From Shinisaurus crocodilurus (Eukaryota; Chordata; Lepidosauria; Squamata; Shinisauridae), in assembly GCA_021292165.1 (NCBI GenBank), contig CM037878.1:235071546-235135545 (forward strand): DNA of 64,000 bases. Reading direction: 5' to 3'. The notes under the pieces were generated by a model, which saw nothing but the letters and a program-made list of their open reading frames with translations, had not been told where the DNA came from and ran no database searches. A program made the translations under genes and the position numbers. This document shows positions 33,386-44,092 of the stretch, piece after piece (within the stretch, counting starts at the first letter, position 1; each line of letters starts with the position of its first letter).

Positions 33386-34222
33386 TGGCAGGCTTGCATT
33401 GATTAAGACCTGAATATTGCATATCGCCTAAAACACAGGAAGATTTATCCTGAAAAGATATGGCTCGTCCGTCCGTCCGTCCGTCCCCACCCACTGGGCG
33501 AATACTACCAGAAGCTTACTCCAAAAACAGTCCCATCAGCAGGAAGACCCAAACCTTTGCTTTCCTAAGTACACCCATTATGATTCATCAAAACATAAAG
33601 AGTAAGGTTGTTAGCAGAGTTTGAAGACATCACATCTGTGGGGCAAAGACCGCCCCCACTGCTCTCTTTTCTCCAAAAAGGCGGGAAGGAGACTATAAGA
33701 ACCAAGAGGTTTTAGCAAGGGGGTCGGGAGAGAGCTGAGGGGGTCACCTTGGAACGCGGACTACTCAAACCCCTCCCGCCTCTGCCGGGGCTACAGCTGG
33801 AACCTCATCAAAGCAGACTGGTAGTAGCCGGGACTTTGCTTTTCTATCCTTCTAGACAGGAATCTCTCTCCCCCCCCCCCTTTTTTTTCTGTTCAGGCTT
33901 GTCAGGGCAAATGGGACTCTTTCTCCTCTCCAGAATACAGGGTGTGTTTGAATCATAGTGTAAGGATATTTTGCTGCCTGACATCACTAGGTTTGCTTTA
34001 CCAACAAGTAAGACGCTGTACCTTCTCTGTATTTCTTCTTCAAGAAAACCACCCTTTTGTTTCTAGAGTCTGTGTGTTTGTGTAGGTTTGTTTAAGTGTA
34101 AATGGAGCAAAGCGCATATTCCCCCCTAACAGCGCAGGTTTTACCCCAGCCAAAGATCCTAAACCTTTCGTAAGAGTGTGGGGTTAGAGGGAATCTAGCG
34201 CTCAGAATTATCCGTCGTAACA
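33386..34222 (+). other. Possible solo LTR
   Basis: The segment begins TG and ends CA. A 4-bp direct repeat 'tgag' lies at 33382-33385 and 34223-34226. A TATA-like 'actataagaacc' occurs near 33692. There is a (GTCC)n run at 33466-33486 in the presumed U3 portion. No intact polyadenylation signal was seen; 'ttcaagaaaacc' near 34040 could be a mutated one. No internal retroviral genes adjoin it. A 4-bp match can arise by chance, so this is only a candidate. Confidence 0.35.
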
Positions 34223-34229
34223 TGAGTCG

Positions 34230-35063
34230 CATGCCAGGCAGGTTGCCCATTCCTAGTGCTTAACCAAATATGAATCTGCATGAACATTTTCAATGTTTAG
34301 ACAATTGGGTGCCAAAAATTCAATCAAGGATTATGGAAATATTTCTTTTTAAAGGTGGAAGGAATGATTTTCTACTAATATGTGCACCCCTAATACTATA
34401 TACTGCTAAACCAGTAAATATATTTACTAGGAGAAAACACAAATATGCTGGGACAACCTATCAGAACTGGTGTGCTGGGACAAAATTCCAGATGTATGAT
34501 GGTAAAAGTGCCCATTAAAAAGCTAATTTCATATATCTTTTTGGAAGGATTGCTTCCCACCACTCTTCCATTTGGCCCTATTAACGTGACATCAAAACAC
34601 AGGACGCTTCCTGGAGTTGCACCCTGAAAGGGCTAGGTCACCTAATTATGGGCCAGGATGATGATTTAATATAATAAAATCCCTATGTGATTTACGTATA
34701 ACAATATTAAATCACAGCTTAAAATACACTATTAAATTCTTGTATAGTAGCAGAGAAGAGATGCATTTCGACATCCTGCAATGCATGTACAAGGTAACAT
34801 ATAAGGCAGACAATATGCATGTGCAACTATGCACTTGGCTTAGTCACAAACAAAATCTAAATCTTTTGAGCTCCAGTGATTCAGTAAATAATCTTTACTG
34901 CATTAGGTTTTGATGCTGTTGCTATGATGCTTTTGCTTATGCAATGTGGGAGTCTGCTCTGCAAATCATTGTATTACAATGATGAGAAATAAAGGCACCT
35001 GGATGGGACACACATCAGTTACTTCTGCATATTCTGTCTCATCTTCCAAAACTATATCATCAC

Positions 35064-35095
<32 letters not shown>

Positions 35096-36680
35096 TGATG
35101 ATGATAATAATATATAATATTAATGCATCTTCCCATAAAATAGATTAATCTCTCCAACCTACTGATAAAAGCCAAATGCCTGTAACGAAATTCAGTCTCC
35201 AAAATGTCAAACATAAAGGAAAGGTAGGCAAGTGCAAGAATGAATGAATAAGAGGCGGGGGGGGGGGGGATGCCATGCTGTCTCTCACATGAGATATGCA
35301 CACTCTGCTCTGATTCTTTGGCTGATTGACCCAACCTAGGTGACCACCACAGCATTAGTCTTTCCTCTGGTGTTTTCTTCCACAGTGACAATGTGTCAAG
35401 GATTACAGAGTATCAGTGCTGGCTGCCAGCCCGAGAAATATGGCTTGAATGCTGAATTGCTTCCAGGCTGGTGAGGGAAAGAGAGAGCCAGTGCTAAAAA
35501 AACCCCGCTTGGTAGACAAAATGGAAGAAAGAATCATTCATTTACTGGTACTGGAAGCCCTTTGCTTGGGATAAACCCATTATGTGCACAACAAGCAGAA
35601 AGAACACAAGCAGATAAGCCATAGTCTAAAGTGACCCCAGAAGAATTTTACTTGTTATTGACAAGAATGGCTCTAACTGGCCTGAAGTTTAAATGATGTG
35701 TGTGATGCCAAAGACAGCAGTCAAGCAAGGATAAGCCTGTAAATTAAATGCATGTCCATTTATACCATCTGCCACCAAAGTGTCAATAAAAAAAATACAA
35801 CACTGGCACAGCTGAAACGCCATGGATAGAAATGCCATGTCAGAAATCAGGATGTGTCATACTGCAAAGTAGATTATGGGTGTTTAACTGACATGGAGAA
35901 ATCTGGGATTGATCAACTCTGTCTCTCTCACACACACACACGCATATGGGCGTCTGTCACACTGAATAAACATCCATCAAATTGGATACACAACATGGAT
36001 TCCCAAAACTGAGGTGCATGTATTGTATCTATCAAACATGTCATAGCCTTAGCAGAATTTGGACCAGCAGGTCAATGCTAGGATCAAGACACAAAAGATG
36101 GAAAAACGCAAGAGGACAGAACAGCTCATAATCCATATGCCTGTCAGCATTCACATCTGATGAGAATGTCAAGAAAGGGAGAGCAAGCATGCACATGCAT
36201 CCTGCCCGCATCGCATCAGCACTGAGCACCTTTGGGCAGCTGCCAGGACCCCAGCAGGGTCCACTTATGCTGATGTCTGCCCTGGACCCCCTATGCTGAG
36301 TGGCTGGATCTCCAAGCTGCCATTTTAAATTTCCTACAAGGCCCCTGACATAGCATCACTTGGGGGCATTGTGGGATCAGTGGAGTAGTGGAGCCAGGAC
36401 TTGCAGGAATGCAGTGCTGACACTTTTTGATTAGCAGGGTCACTGATGTCATCCGCCACCCTCATCAGAATTCCTTGTTCCCTCTGAGCTTGGCTGCAAT
36501 TCTCATGGTATCTGGGACAGGGGATTAATTTTCACAGCAACAATATATAGTTGTGAGCTATTCCTGTTGTAATGTAAAGTATTTTGGGGTGACCTGGTCT
36601 TGAATGGGCAATTAAGAATGGACAATTAAGCTTTATAAAAGACCTGGGCCTGGTAGAATTGGTTTGCTGATATAAATCAA
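34230..36680. other. No gene recognised; unassigned sequence
   Basis: AT-rich sequence without clear transposon ends. Contains an (AAT)n/(GAT)n run at 35064-35112, a poly-G tract near 35258-35270 and a short CA run near 35930. Frames in this interval follow the simple repeats. Confidence 0.45.
35064..35112. repeat. (AAT)n(GAT)n microsatellite
   Basis: Trinucleotide run switching from AAT to GAT and back. Confidence 0.95.
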
Positions 36681-36699
36681 CACATCTGCCTTCATTTTT

Positions 36700-37250
36700 G
36701 GCATGTCTTTTGGGCGGGAGTGCCTATGGGGACTGTCATGTTGAGTGTCTGCACTTCAAAATTTACTACTACACCGCTATGTGGGATATTTAAAATGGTG
36801 GCTTGTTGTTTAAAATGGTGTTTGACGCCACTGCTAGGTCAACCTGCAGCCAGGGCAATCAGCAGGAAGAGCTGAGGGTGTGTCAGGGATTTTGGTCTTG
36901 ATTGATCCAGGAATTTTATCCTATGAGGCTGTGACCTACCCTAGTTGGCTTCCCAGGGTTATGTTTGCTTAGCTACCAGTCAGAGCTCTTTTAGGAAAGA
37001 GGGATTATACAATATTGGCCCTATTGCTTAAGAGGCAGTATGAGGCCTCTGGATTGGCCAAGCCATGTATAAATACTAGAAACACAGACTTGCTTGGTCA
37101 ACAGAACCACCCACGTGTTCCATTCCAGATTTGAGTGCCAGCCTTAGCTTCAGTCCTAGCTCTTGACCATGCTTAGGTTTTAGCAAACCCGCTAATACCT
37201 ATTCCAATCTCCATCTCGTCCTCATACATCAACCCTTCATTGGAAAACAT
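36700..37250 (+). other. Possible LTR-like promoter segment
   Basis: A TATA-like 'catgtataaatactag' near 37065 sits downstream of an AT/GC mixed region and upstream of 'ccagccttagcttcagtc'. The layout is that of an old LTR or other promoter-bearing repeat, but no termini, duplication or poly(A) signal were found. Confidence 0.2.
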
Positions 37251-37662
37251 GCACTGTAGGGATGTTTCCTGGTAGTTCAGGACAATCAAACCTCCTCCAA
37301 CAAGTTGCTCACTATTCACTCACAACCTAAATACATAGTGTAAAAAATAATGAAATTTCAAATGTACTGTATTTGAAATGTACTATGGAAATGTACTGTT
37401 CCATAGTTTAGAAGGATTTTATTTCATGCAGTAATATCATATTCAAGGATTTCTATTGTGATAAGCACAGTCATATTTGTACACTGTGCTCTTCTCACAA
37501 GCTATCAGGTAAGAAGATATTTGAGCCAAAAGGCAACCCACAAATGTATGTATGTATATAAAACAAATATTTAAAGTCTTGTAAAGATAAATAATCACCA
37601 GTACTAATCACTGCTATGTACAGTAAATACTGACCACTTTTGTCTGGTCTGAGCAGCTGCTG

Positions 37663-37671
37663 ATATCTATC

Positions 37672-37706
<35 letters not shown>

Positions 37707-37718
37707 CATCCATCCATC
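37663..37718. repeat. (ATCT)n(ATCC)n microsatellite
   Basis: Tetranucleotide array changing from ATCT to ATCC units. Confidence 0.95.
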
Positions 37719-37819
37719 TCAGTATATACTGTGCCAAGTGGACTTGTGGGTGGATAGATGGGTGTGTGGGGTGTGTTTATGAGATGGGGAGAACCAGACT
37801 TGGCTCTCATTACCGAGAG

Positions 37820-37980
37820 CATTTATTTTATTTATTATATTATATCCCTTGCTTCTATTGTGGAACTCAAGGTGGCTACATGCGGTTCCCAGGTGCGCTC
37901 CCCTTCAAGCACTGACCAGAGCCAGACCTGCTTAGCTTCAGCAAGGTGGCTGCTTCATGTGCCTTCAGACCACGCCCTGG
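37820..37980 (-). mobile_element. 5S rRNA-headed SINE with L2-like tail
   Basis: On the reverse strand, 'gaagctaagcaggtctgg', 'tggtcagtgcttgaa', 'gggagcgcacctgggaacc' follow the order of 5S rRNA from the box A region through box C and the 3' stem. The sequence then continues with 'gtagccaccttgagttcc' and ends 'aataaataaaataaatgc', a tail resembling those of the MIR-like SINE and the 47-48 kb L2. A 5S-derived head with a LINE tail defines a SINE3-class element. It is not a functional 5S gene: the upstream third is degenerate and the 3' terminator is replaced. Its tail differs from the CR1-tailed 5S SINEs in this window. Confidence 0.72.
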
Positions 37981-37984
37981 GAGC

Positions 37985-39362
37985 ATTCCCTGAGCAGAGT
38001 TCCACTCAGGACACTCCAGGCAGTGGAGGGGGGGGGAGGTGATTTTTGCTGATTCCCTCTCCCCCTGCAGCTCCCAGAGATACTTTCTACACTGTTTCAA
38101 AGAGTCCCCCAACCTTCCAGAGGAGATTCAGTGGGGGGTGTAGAGGTCTGTATGGGGATGGGAGATTGGCAAAAAGTTGCATCCTCCCCTATTCTGCCAG
38201 TTGAAATGCTCCACCAGATCAATAGCCTTCTAGAGATAGACAGAGCCCTTCCGATTGTGGAAGGCATGATCTACATCTAAACTGTTATAAACTCCTTTTC
38301 CAGTTTGTCTGCTTTCCACTGTGACAGCCAACAGGTGTAAACACTGCAGTTCTCAAATGCTAGGTCCTACTGAAATGAAATATGCCCACTATTCCCACTT
38401 CTTTACTTTTTTCTTTTTTAAAAAAAGTGCTTTAAAACTCATTATATGGGTCGCTAACCCAAAGGGAAAATGATGGGTGAATCTGTAGGGCCCAGATGGG
38501 AAATAACCTGTAGATGGGAAATGTTTTGTTTTAAATATGGGGGGAAATAGGAGTATGATGAACTAAAAGTATAAAAGCATAAAAATATTAACAGAGAAAA
38601 AGTATGAAGCAGAAGACACAAAGTGCTGAAGTGTGAAACCATCAAAATATTATTAACAGAGTGAGGTTTTCAATATAGTCTGGGGTTTAAAAGCTATAGA
38701 AGTGTGGGAACCTCCTTAAACATTTCCCAGTAAAATACACATTCAAAGAAGGGCATACAAGTTTAGTATGTGGGAGTGACTATGAGATGGGAGCTTTTGT
38801 TCAGATCATAAACTGTTGCTTGGGGAAAGATTCCTTTTCTTTATTCTTTACCAACTGATGACACACTAGATGATTTATCTTGTTTTAAATCACTGGTTTT
38901 CAATCTGGGTCACATGTGGCCCTTCCTCTAATTTCATGTGGACCTCAGCTGAATTTCTGAAGCCTTCTGAAAGTGATCAATGCAGGCCTTTGTCAAGAGT
39001 GACCTGTCCCTGTGCGTGGGCAGGGAGCAAAGAATGAGTGGAAGAAAAAGAGAAAGGGACTGTCCACATTTAGGTATGTCCCCATCTCTTGCTTCTGTCC
39101 TATAGACCACCAACATGCAGACCCTGCAGATACCCCCTGAGGAAATGAGGTCCTCAAAATGCAAAACAAAACAAAAAACGGTGCCTCACCCCAATTTAAA
39201 TAAGTAAATGTCTACTTAGAATCAGTGGAGCTATCCAGTTATTACAATCAGAAATCTACTTCCCATTATCACCACATAAACATTCTGGTCAATAATGTAG
39301 AAGGCAGTGGATCACGGGAGAAACTTCCATGAAGATTTTCTCAGGCAGAGGTTTCCAGACTT

Positions 39363-39402
<40 letters not shown>

Positions 39403-40234
39403 TTTCATGTCCTTCTGAGATGTAGTAGGTATATGAAAAGATGCATATAATTACACTAGTTGCATGAGGGTGACAAACTGCTCGCTGAAGTGAATAATGT
39501 GCTCTGGCCCAAGAAGATACCATTGCAATTCAGTATGGATATGTTCTGGAACATGTGTTATGTGCATGAAGGGTGACCAGGGAGTTGTGCTGCATTGGTG
39601 AGCCTGCTGGCCCCACCCCTCATGTCCCCTGGACAGCCATTCATCGGCTTGGAGATCTGCAAGTAGGAATCCTCATGTGTAGGCTGCACAGGATTGGGAT
39701 TCCCCTTCAAATGATTAATGCCTGAAGGAGGCTAAAGTGGAACATATAAGATTTATATGACCAGTCTAAGGGAAGATTGAAAGGAAAGGCTTAGAAGTAG
39801 TTGTGAAATGAATGAGATGTAAGGGGGGAAAACACCATGTTGATTTATGGTGGCTTAAGCCACTGAGGGTAGGGCATGCTTTGTGTCTTCTGTTCGTGAG
39901 AAATTACAGATTAATCCCCTTCCTCCAACTTCCCTGAACTTTGTTAAGGTAGGAGGGAAAGGGTCAAGGATTTAACATGATTTCTCAACCTCCTTGGTAA
40001 AACAGATGTATGTATATAAAGAGCTTTGTAAGTGAACAAATAAGGGGAAGTCCATAGATGTTTTGCAACTGTGTATTTCTTTCAAAATGAATCAGATCCA
40101 ATCAGACACATTCCAAGCAAGTCCTCCTCTGCACGAATTGTAACCAAAAAAGTATTTTTTTCCTTCATTCTATTAATTACTTATATTATTTTAATTACAC
40201 AACAGAACACATGGTGCTGTATATATTCATATTA
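37985..40234. other. No gene recognised; unassigned sequence
   Basis: Mostly AT-rich sequence without recognisable elements, apart from a (TA)n run at 39366-39400. Confidence 0.45.
39366..39400. repeat. (TA)n microsatellite
   Basis: Uninterrupted TA dinucleotides. Confidence 0.95.
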
Positions 40235-40560
40235 TGGTTTGGATCCAAACTAAATCATGCTTTAGTCCAGGGGTCTGCAACCTTTAAGACATAAAGAGCC
40301 ACTTGGACCCGTTTCCGACGGGGAAAAAAAACTGGGAGCCGCAAAACCATTGCGACATTTAAAACAAATATAACACTGCTTATATTGTTTCTTATCTTAA
40401 TGCTATATACAGGATCGTGCAGTCAGCTGTCAATCTGAAGGAAAAAAAGGACTTTTTCACTTAACAATGTAAAATATATTTTTGCAAATTAATAGCTAAT
40501 TAAAATATTTAATTTACCTGGTTAATGGGATTTTTCTTCACTCCCGCGCAGTGCTGCTCA

Positions 40561-40715
40561 CCCGCGCAGTGCTGCTTAGGCTGGCACCGGCTCCGTCACT
40601 CCACCCCCTCGCATGCAGGCGGCCTGACTTCACCAGGCACTGTACTAGCCAGGCCGCCTGCGTGCGAGGGGGTGGAGTGACGGAGCCGGTGCCAGCCTAA
40701 GCAGCACTGCGCGGG
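40561..40715. repeat. Near-perfect 65-bp-arm hairpin inside the hAT element
   Basis: Arms 40561-40625 and 40651-40715 are complementary at 64 of 65 positions (one T/C difference in the 'gca(t/c)gcagg' stretch), separated by a 25-bp loop. The arms start 'cccgcgcagtgctgctt'. Half of the arm unit ('cccgcgcagtgctgct') is also repeated just upstream at about 40543-40558. Confidence 0.95.
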
Positions 40716-41165
40716 TGAAGAACACACACAACTGCGTGGGAGTTGTGAAACACACACACAAAAAAGTACTAAGGAGCAGAGCTGATGGAGACAGAAGGAG
40801 CAGAGCTGATGGAGAATAATTTCTCAGAGTCCACTTCTAAACTTGTGTCTAAGGTGGGACAGACTGACAAGTGGGGGAGAGACTGTCCATGCTGCTAAAT
40901 TCTGGCAAATGCAATGTTATGCGACAAAGTGAGAAGGACTGACAGATTTGGGGCAAAGCAGTAATTGAGGCGGGCACTGATAGTAATGGAGGGCTATGAA
41001 GGAGGGCAGTAGAAGGCAAGGCAGACTGGTATCCAGTAAGATCTCTGCTCATCTTATACAGGCAGAGCTTTATATTTTTCATTAAACTTAAAGCGGAGTT
41101 CCACCCATTTTTGAACATTATATGTATGTGTTCCCCTTTAAATGAGATTTTAGCAATGCAAACAC

Positions 41166-41476
41166 TTTTTTTTTTTTGCAATGTACCTTTTTCATTCGTT
41201 ATTTGGGGGCACTTCCTGGTAATGTACTTCGGCGGATTAAAAGCATTACATCCCGTAAAGCTCACTGAGAGGAGGCGGGGTGGAGGCAGAGCACAGACAT
41301 CCCAAAGCGCAGCTGCGAGATTTCGTCATTTGGCGATTCGCAAGGGCTGCTGGGATACATGAAGCTGCTATCCCAGCAGCCCTTGCGAATCGCCGAATGA
41401 CGTAACCGCCGAAGTACATTACCAGGAAGTGCCCCTAAATAACGAATGAAAAAGGTACATTGCAAAAAAAAAAAAA
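41166..41476. repeat. Nested palindrome, possible separate MITE inside the hAT element
   Basis: Outer arms: a T-run then 'gcaatgtacctttttcatt' ... 'aatgtacttcggcgg' on the left against 'ccgccgaagtacatt' ... 'aaaaaggtacattgc' then an A-run on the right. Inner arms: 'tttggcgattcgcaagggc' against 'gcccttgcgaatcgccgaa'. The matched poly-T and poly-A ends suggest it may be a separate fold-back element that inserted into, or was captured by, the hAT. Confidence 0.85.
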
Positions 41477-41866
41477 GACTGGGTCACTGGGGCCTGGGCT
41501 ATGCTGGGGAGGGGTTGGTGCGCACTGCGCAGATGCGCGCCGCCGCCGCGCACTCTCCCCTAGCCGAGCCGGCGCCGCGTGACGTCACGCCGCTCCTCCA
41601 CTGTGCGCCCGCCCGCCGGCCTGTCGGCATCGCTATTGCCTGTCACCGGGCGGGCAGTGTGGAGCGGAGCGGCAAAAAAAAAAAAGACTGGGGCCTGGGC
41701 TATGCTGGGGAGGGGTTGGTGCGCACTGCGCAGATGCGCGCCGCCGCCGCGCACTCTCCCCTAGCCGAGCCGGCGCCGCGTGACATCACGCCGCTCCTCC
41801 ACTGTGCGCCCGCCCGCCGGCATCGCTATTGCCTGTCACCGGGCGGGCAGTGTGGAGCGGAGCGGC
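41464..41866. repeat. Direct ~200-bp CpG-rich duplication
   Basis: Unit 1 (41464-41673) and unit 2 (41674-41866) both begin with an A-run and 'gactggg', continue through 'tatgctggggaggggttgg', 'gcgcactgcgcagatgcgc' and 'cgccgctcctccactgtgc', and end 'gtggagcggagcggc'. Unit 2 lacks two short stretches of about 8 bp. The duplication retains many CpG sites. Confidence 0.93.
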
Positions 41867-42664
41867 GAACCTGTCACAGTCACCTCTCGGAGCCACGGCA
41901 AAGGTTCCAAAGAGCCGCATGCGGCTCCGGAGCCGCGGGTTGCCGACCCCTGCTTTAGTCCCACTGAAATCAATGGGACTTAAGTAAGACCTGTCTAACT
42001 TGACCCAATGATTTGAATGGGACTGAAGCATGACTAAGCCCCATGTATTTTGATTGCTGTGCCTGAACGAAAGGGCTTATGCAAAACCTAGTTCTTTTCT
42101 GATTCTTTGGGGAATACGTACAGTACATATTTTATTTGCATTATCATGTCTAGCTATAGCTCCACATGATTCAAACAAGTGTGCCATGAGTAAGAAGTGA
42201 TATATGGAAGGAGTGAAAATATGTTAGTCATAGTCAGACATTATTGGTACAGCATTTGAGCCTCGATATGATAACAATATGTGACATTGTGCCATGTTAC
42301 CCTTACATCTCTTTATTAGATTTCCTTTTAGATACAGTGTAGCAAAAAACCCCCCCACAACATCAGGCAACTATCAGATCACAATGTTGCTAAAGCTATT
42401 ATATATTAAGGTGCAATCTAGAGAAAGCTGAGCAAGCCTATGTCCCATTGAAGTTAATTACTTGAATGCATAACTGTGTGCTTAAATGCCAGTGGCTTAC
42501 CAATAGGAGGATTTTGCACACCTGATTTTGTTTGGGTTTTGCCTAATGGGTTGGATCCAAAGACCTATGAGCAGAAGGAAAAGAGCAGTCAGTGCTGTTG
42601 TTCCACAAATGCTTGCACAATGGCTTCTGCAAGAATGCATGTCATGCTACAATACTTCTGATGT

Positions 42665-42730
42665 TCCTACTTGTGGACCTGTGGGAAGCCCACAAGTAGG
42701 GCATGAGTACAATTGTACCCCCTCTCATGT
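42665..42730 (-). repeat. CR1/L3-type LINE 3' UTR fragment, reverse orientation
   Basis: 'agcccacaagtagggcatga' and 'ccctctcatgttcccc' match the complement of the CR1/L3-type 3' UTR at 56.76-56.83 kb ('ggggaacatgggaagggg', 'ctcatatcctgtttgc'). Confidence 0.6.
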
Positions 42731-42773
42731 TCCCCAATATGCCACTTTCCCCAGTTTCCCCAGAAACTGTATA

Positions 42774-43058
42774 CCAGTTTCCGGGGAACACCAACGGGAA
42801 AGTGCTTTTGCACTCAGGTTCTACTCATGGGCTTCCCACAGGCAGCTAGTTAATATAAAACAATTTTTATATTGTTTTAAATGTATTTTATTGCTTTTAT
42901 TCTGTGTACATCGCCCAGGGTGGCCGGTTGCCGGCCAGATGGGCGATAAATAAATATAAATAATAATAATAATAATAGTAGTTGGCCACTGTATGAACAG
43001 AAATCTGAACTAGATATGCCTTTGATCTGAACAAGGATGGCTCTTCTTATTTTCTTAG
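42774..43058 (+). mobile_element. CR1/L3-type LINE 3' UTR split by an L2 tail
   Basis: 'tttgcactcaggttctac', 'catgggcttcccacaggcag' and, after the insertion, 'ttggccactgtatgaacag' and 'gatggctcttcttattttc' follow the order of the CR1/L3 3' UTR at 56.77-56.89 kb. The intervening 42852-42978 segment is an L2 3' end. Confidence 0.7.
42852..42978 (+). mobile_element. L2 LINE 3' end, extremely 5'-truncated
   Basis: Only the last ~125 bp: 'catcgcccagggtggccgg', 'ccagatgggcgataaataa' and an (AAT)n tail. A 5-bp direct repeat 'tagtt' flanks it (42847-42851 and 42979-42983), and the interrupted CR1/L3 sequence rejoins correctly across it. Confidence 0.88.
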
Positions 43059-43059
43059 A

Positions 43060-43907
43060 TTGTGCAAGTGAAAGAGCATTTTTTTAATTTAGTTTCACTT
43101 TTTCTGCAAGACTCTCTACACCAGGTCTAAAACATCCCTTTTATGAGCAAACTTAGGAGGACACTTTGGATCCAGACAGTGCTTGGATTATGGGGCAAAG
43201 GTAGGGAGAACCTCAATGACATCCTCCACAAGTTCCACCCTCTGACTCCCGCTGATTTTAGCCAAATTACCCCCCCCCCCCAGCTGTCATGGAAGGCTTA
43301 GAGGATAGAAGAGTCAGGAAGCTAGATAAGAACTTTATTGTCTCTCTCAAACAAGAAACGAACAGGAAAAGCCCAACTCCACCCAGATACAATTAGTGAT
43401 GTCACCAAATTTTGTAGCCATCTATTTGTAATGATCACCTTCTTAACGAGCCTGGACTCCAGTTGACGAGTTTGGTATTACGTTCAGAATTGATTGTGAA
43501 CTTCTGAATATATGCAGTCTGTATCTAAACAGTGCAATTTTTGTGTGCATGCATTGCACTGGTTGGACAAACGATTTCTTTGCCTAAACCAGTGCTGCTT
43601 CCCTCCTCGCCACTACTCTGACTCTATGAGAAGGACTCAGCAGCCCCCCCACAGCATTTTTAGTCATCCTACAGTCTCCTTAGCAGCTTCCCTCATCATT
43701 GCTGCTGACACCACAGCTCTGGCTCCAAGGAGGCACTATGTGATTCCAAAGTACTGCCCCCAAGTTGCACTTTGATTCATGCTTGAGGGAGAACTCTTGT
43801 CTGAGCTTACATGGGTGAGATTGTTATTTTCTGAGTAAATAACGATCTCTTTCAGGATATGTTCACCCATCACTAGAAAAGTCCAGTGCCACCTAATGAC
43901 AATACAG
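43060..43907. other. No gene recognised
   Basis: Unassigned AT-rich sequence with a short poly-C tract near 43270. The 87-codon frame at 43512 shows no domain. Confidence 0.45.
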
Positions 43908-44092
43908 ACCTGTGGCTCACGCTGGCTCAGCTTGTCTGAGCGTGGAAAGCTAAGCAGGGTCAGGCCTGGTTATTACTTGGATGGGAGACCCCTCTAGTTT
44001 CCTGCATTGAGCAGGGGTTGGACTCGATAGCCTTGTAGGCTCCTTCCAACTTTATGATCTATGAAATCTATGAAACTATATCATGACATAGT
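43908..44092 (+). mobile_element. 5S rRNA-headed SINE with CR1 tail (copy 1)
   Basis: The first ~80 bp follow vertebrate 5S rRNA: 'gtctgagcgtggaaagc', 'taagcagggtcaggcctgg' (box A and intermediate element, 43948-43965) and 'acttggatgggagacc' (box C, 43975-43990). The rest is CR1 3' end: 'cctgcattgagcagggg', 'ttggactcgatagcc', 'tccttccaactttatgatc' and terminal ATGAAATCT-type octamers. This is the same sequence as 3839-3918 of the full-length CR1, reversed. The internal promoter boxes of 5S are retained, so polymerase III transcription of the family is plausible. It is a retroposon, not a 5S gene. Confidence 0.88.

Larger units (their letters stand above)
40268..41952. mobile_element. Non-autonomous hAT transposon, 1,685 bp, with 8-bp target duplication
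   Basis: Left end 'caggggtctgcaacc' and right end '...ggttgccgacccctg' are inverted complements (one mismatch over 15). Both flanks are 'ctttagtc' (40260-40267 and 41953-41960), an exact 8-bp duplication. CAGGGGTC termini with 8-bp duplications are hallmarks of hAT elements. No transposase frame is present. The interior is instead built from a near-perfect 65-bp-arm hairpin (40561-40715), a ~300-bp nested palindrome (41166-41476) and a ~200-bp CpG-rich direct duplication (41464-41866). It has inserted into an older repeat with 'ggtttggatccaaac' on its left and 'ccactgaaatcaatggg' on its right. Confidence 0.93.

Noticed and set aside
37663..37718. Regulatory GATA-factor binding cluster
   Set aside because: It is a plain tetranucleotide microsatellite; there is nothing to indicate function.
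43908..44092. Functional 5S rRNA gene
   Set aside because: Only part of the 5S sequence is present and it runs into a CR1 3' end instead of a T-rich terminator; the same fusion occurs three times, so it is a SINE.
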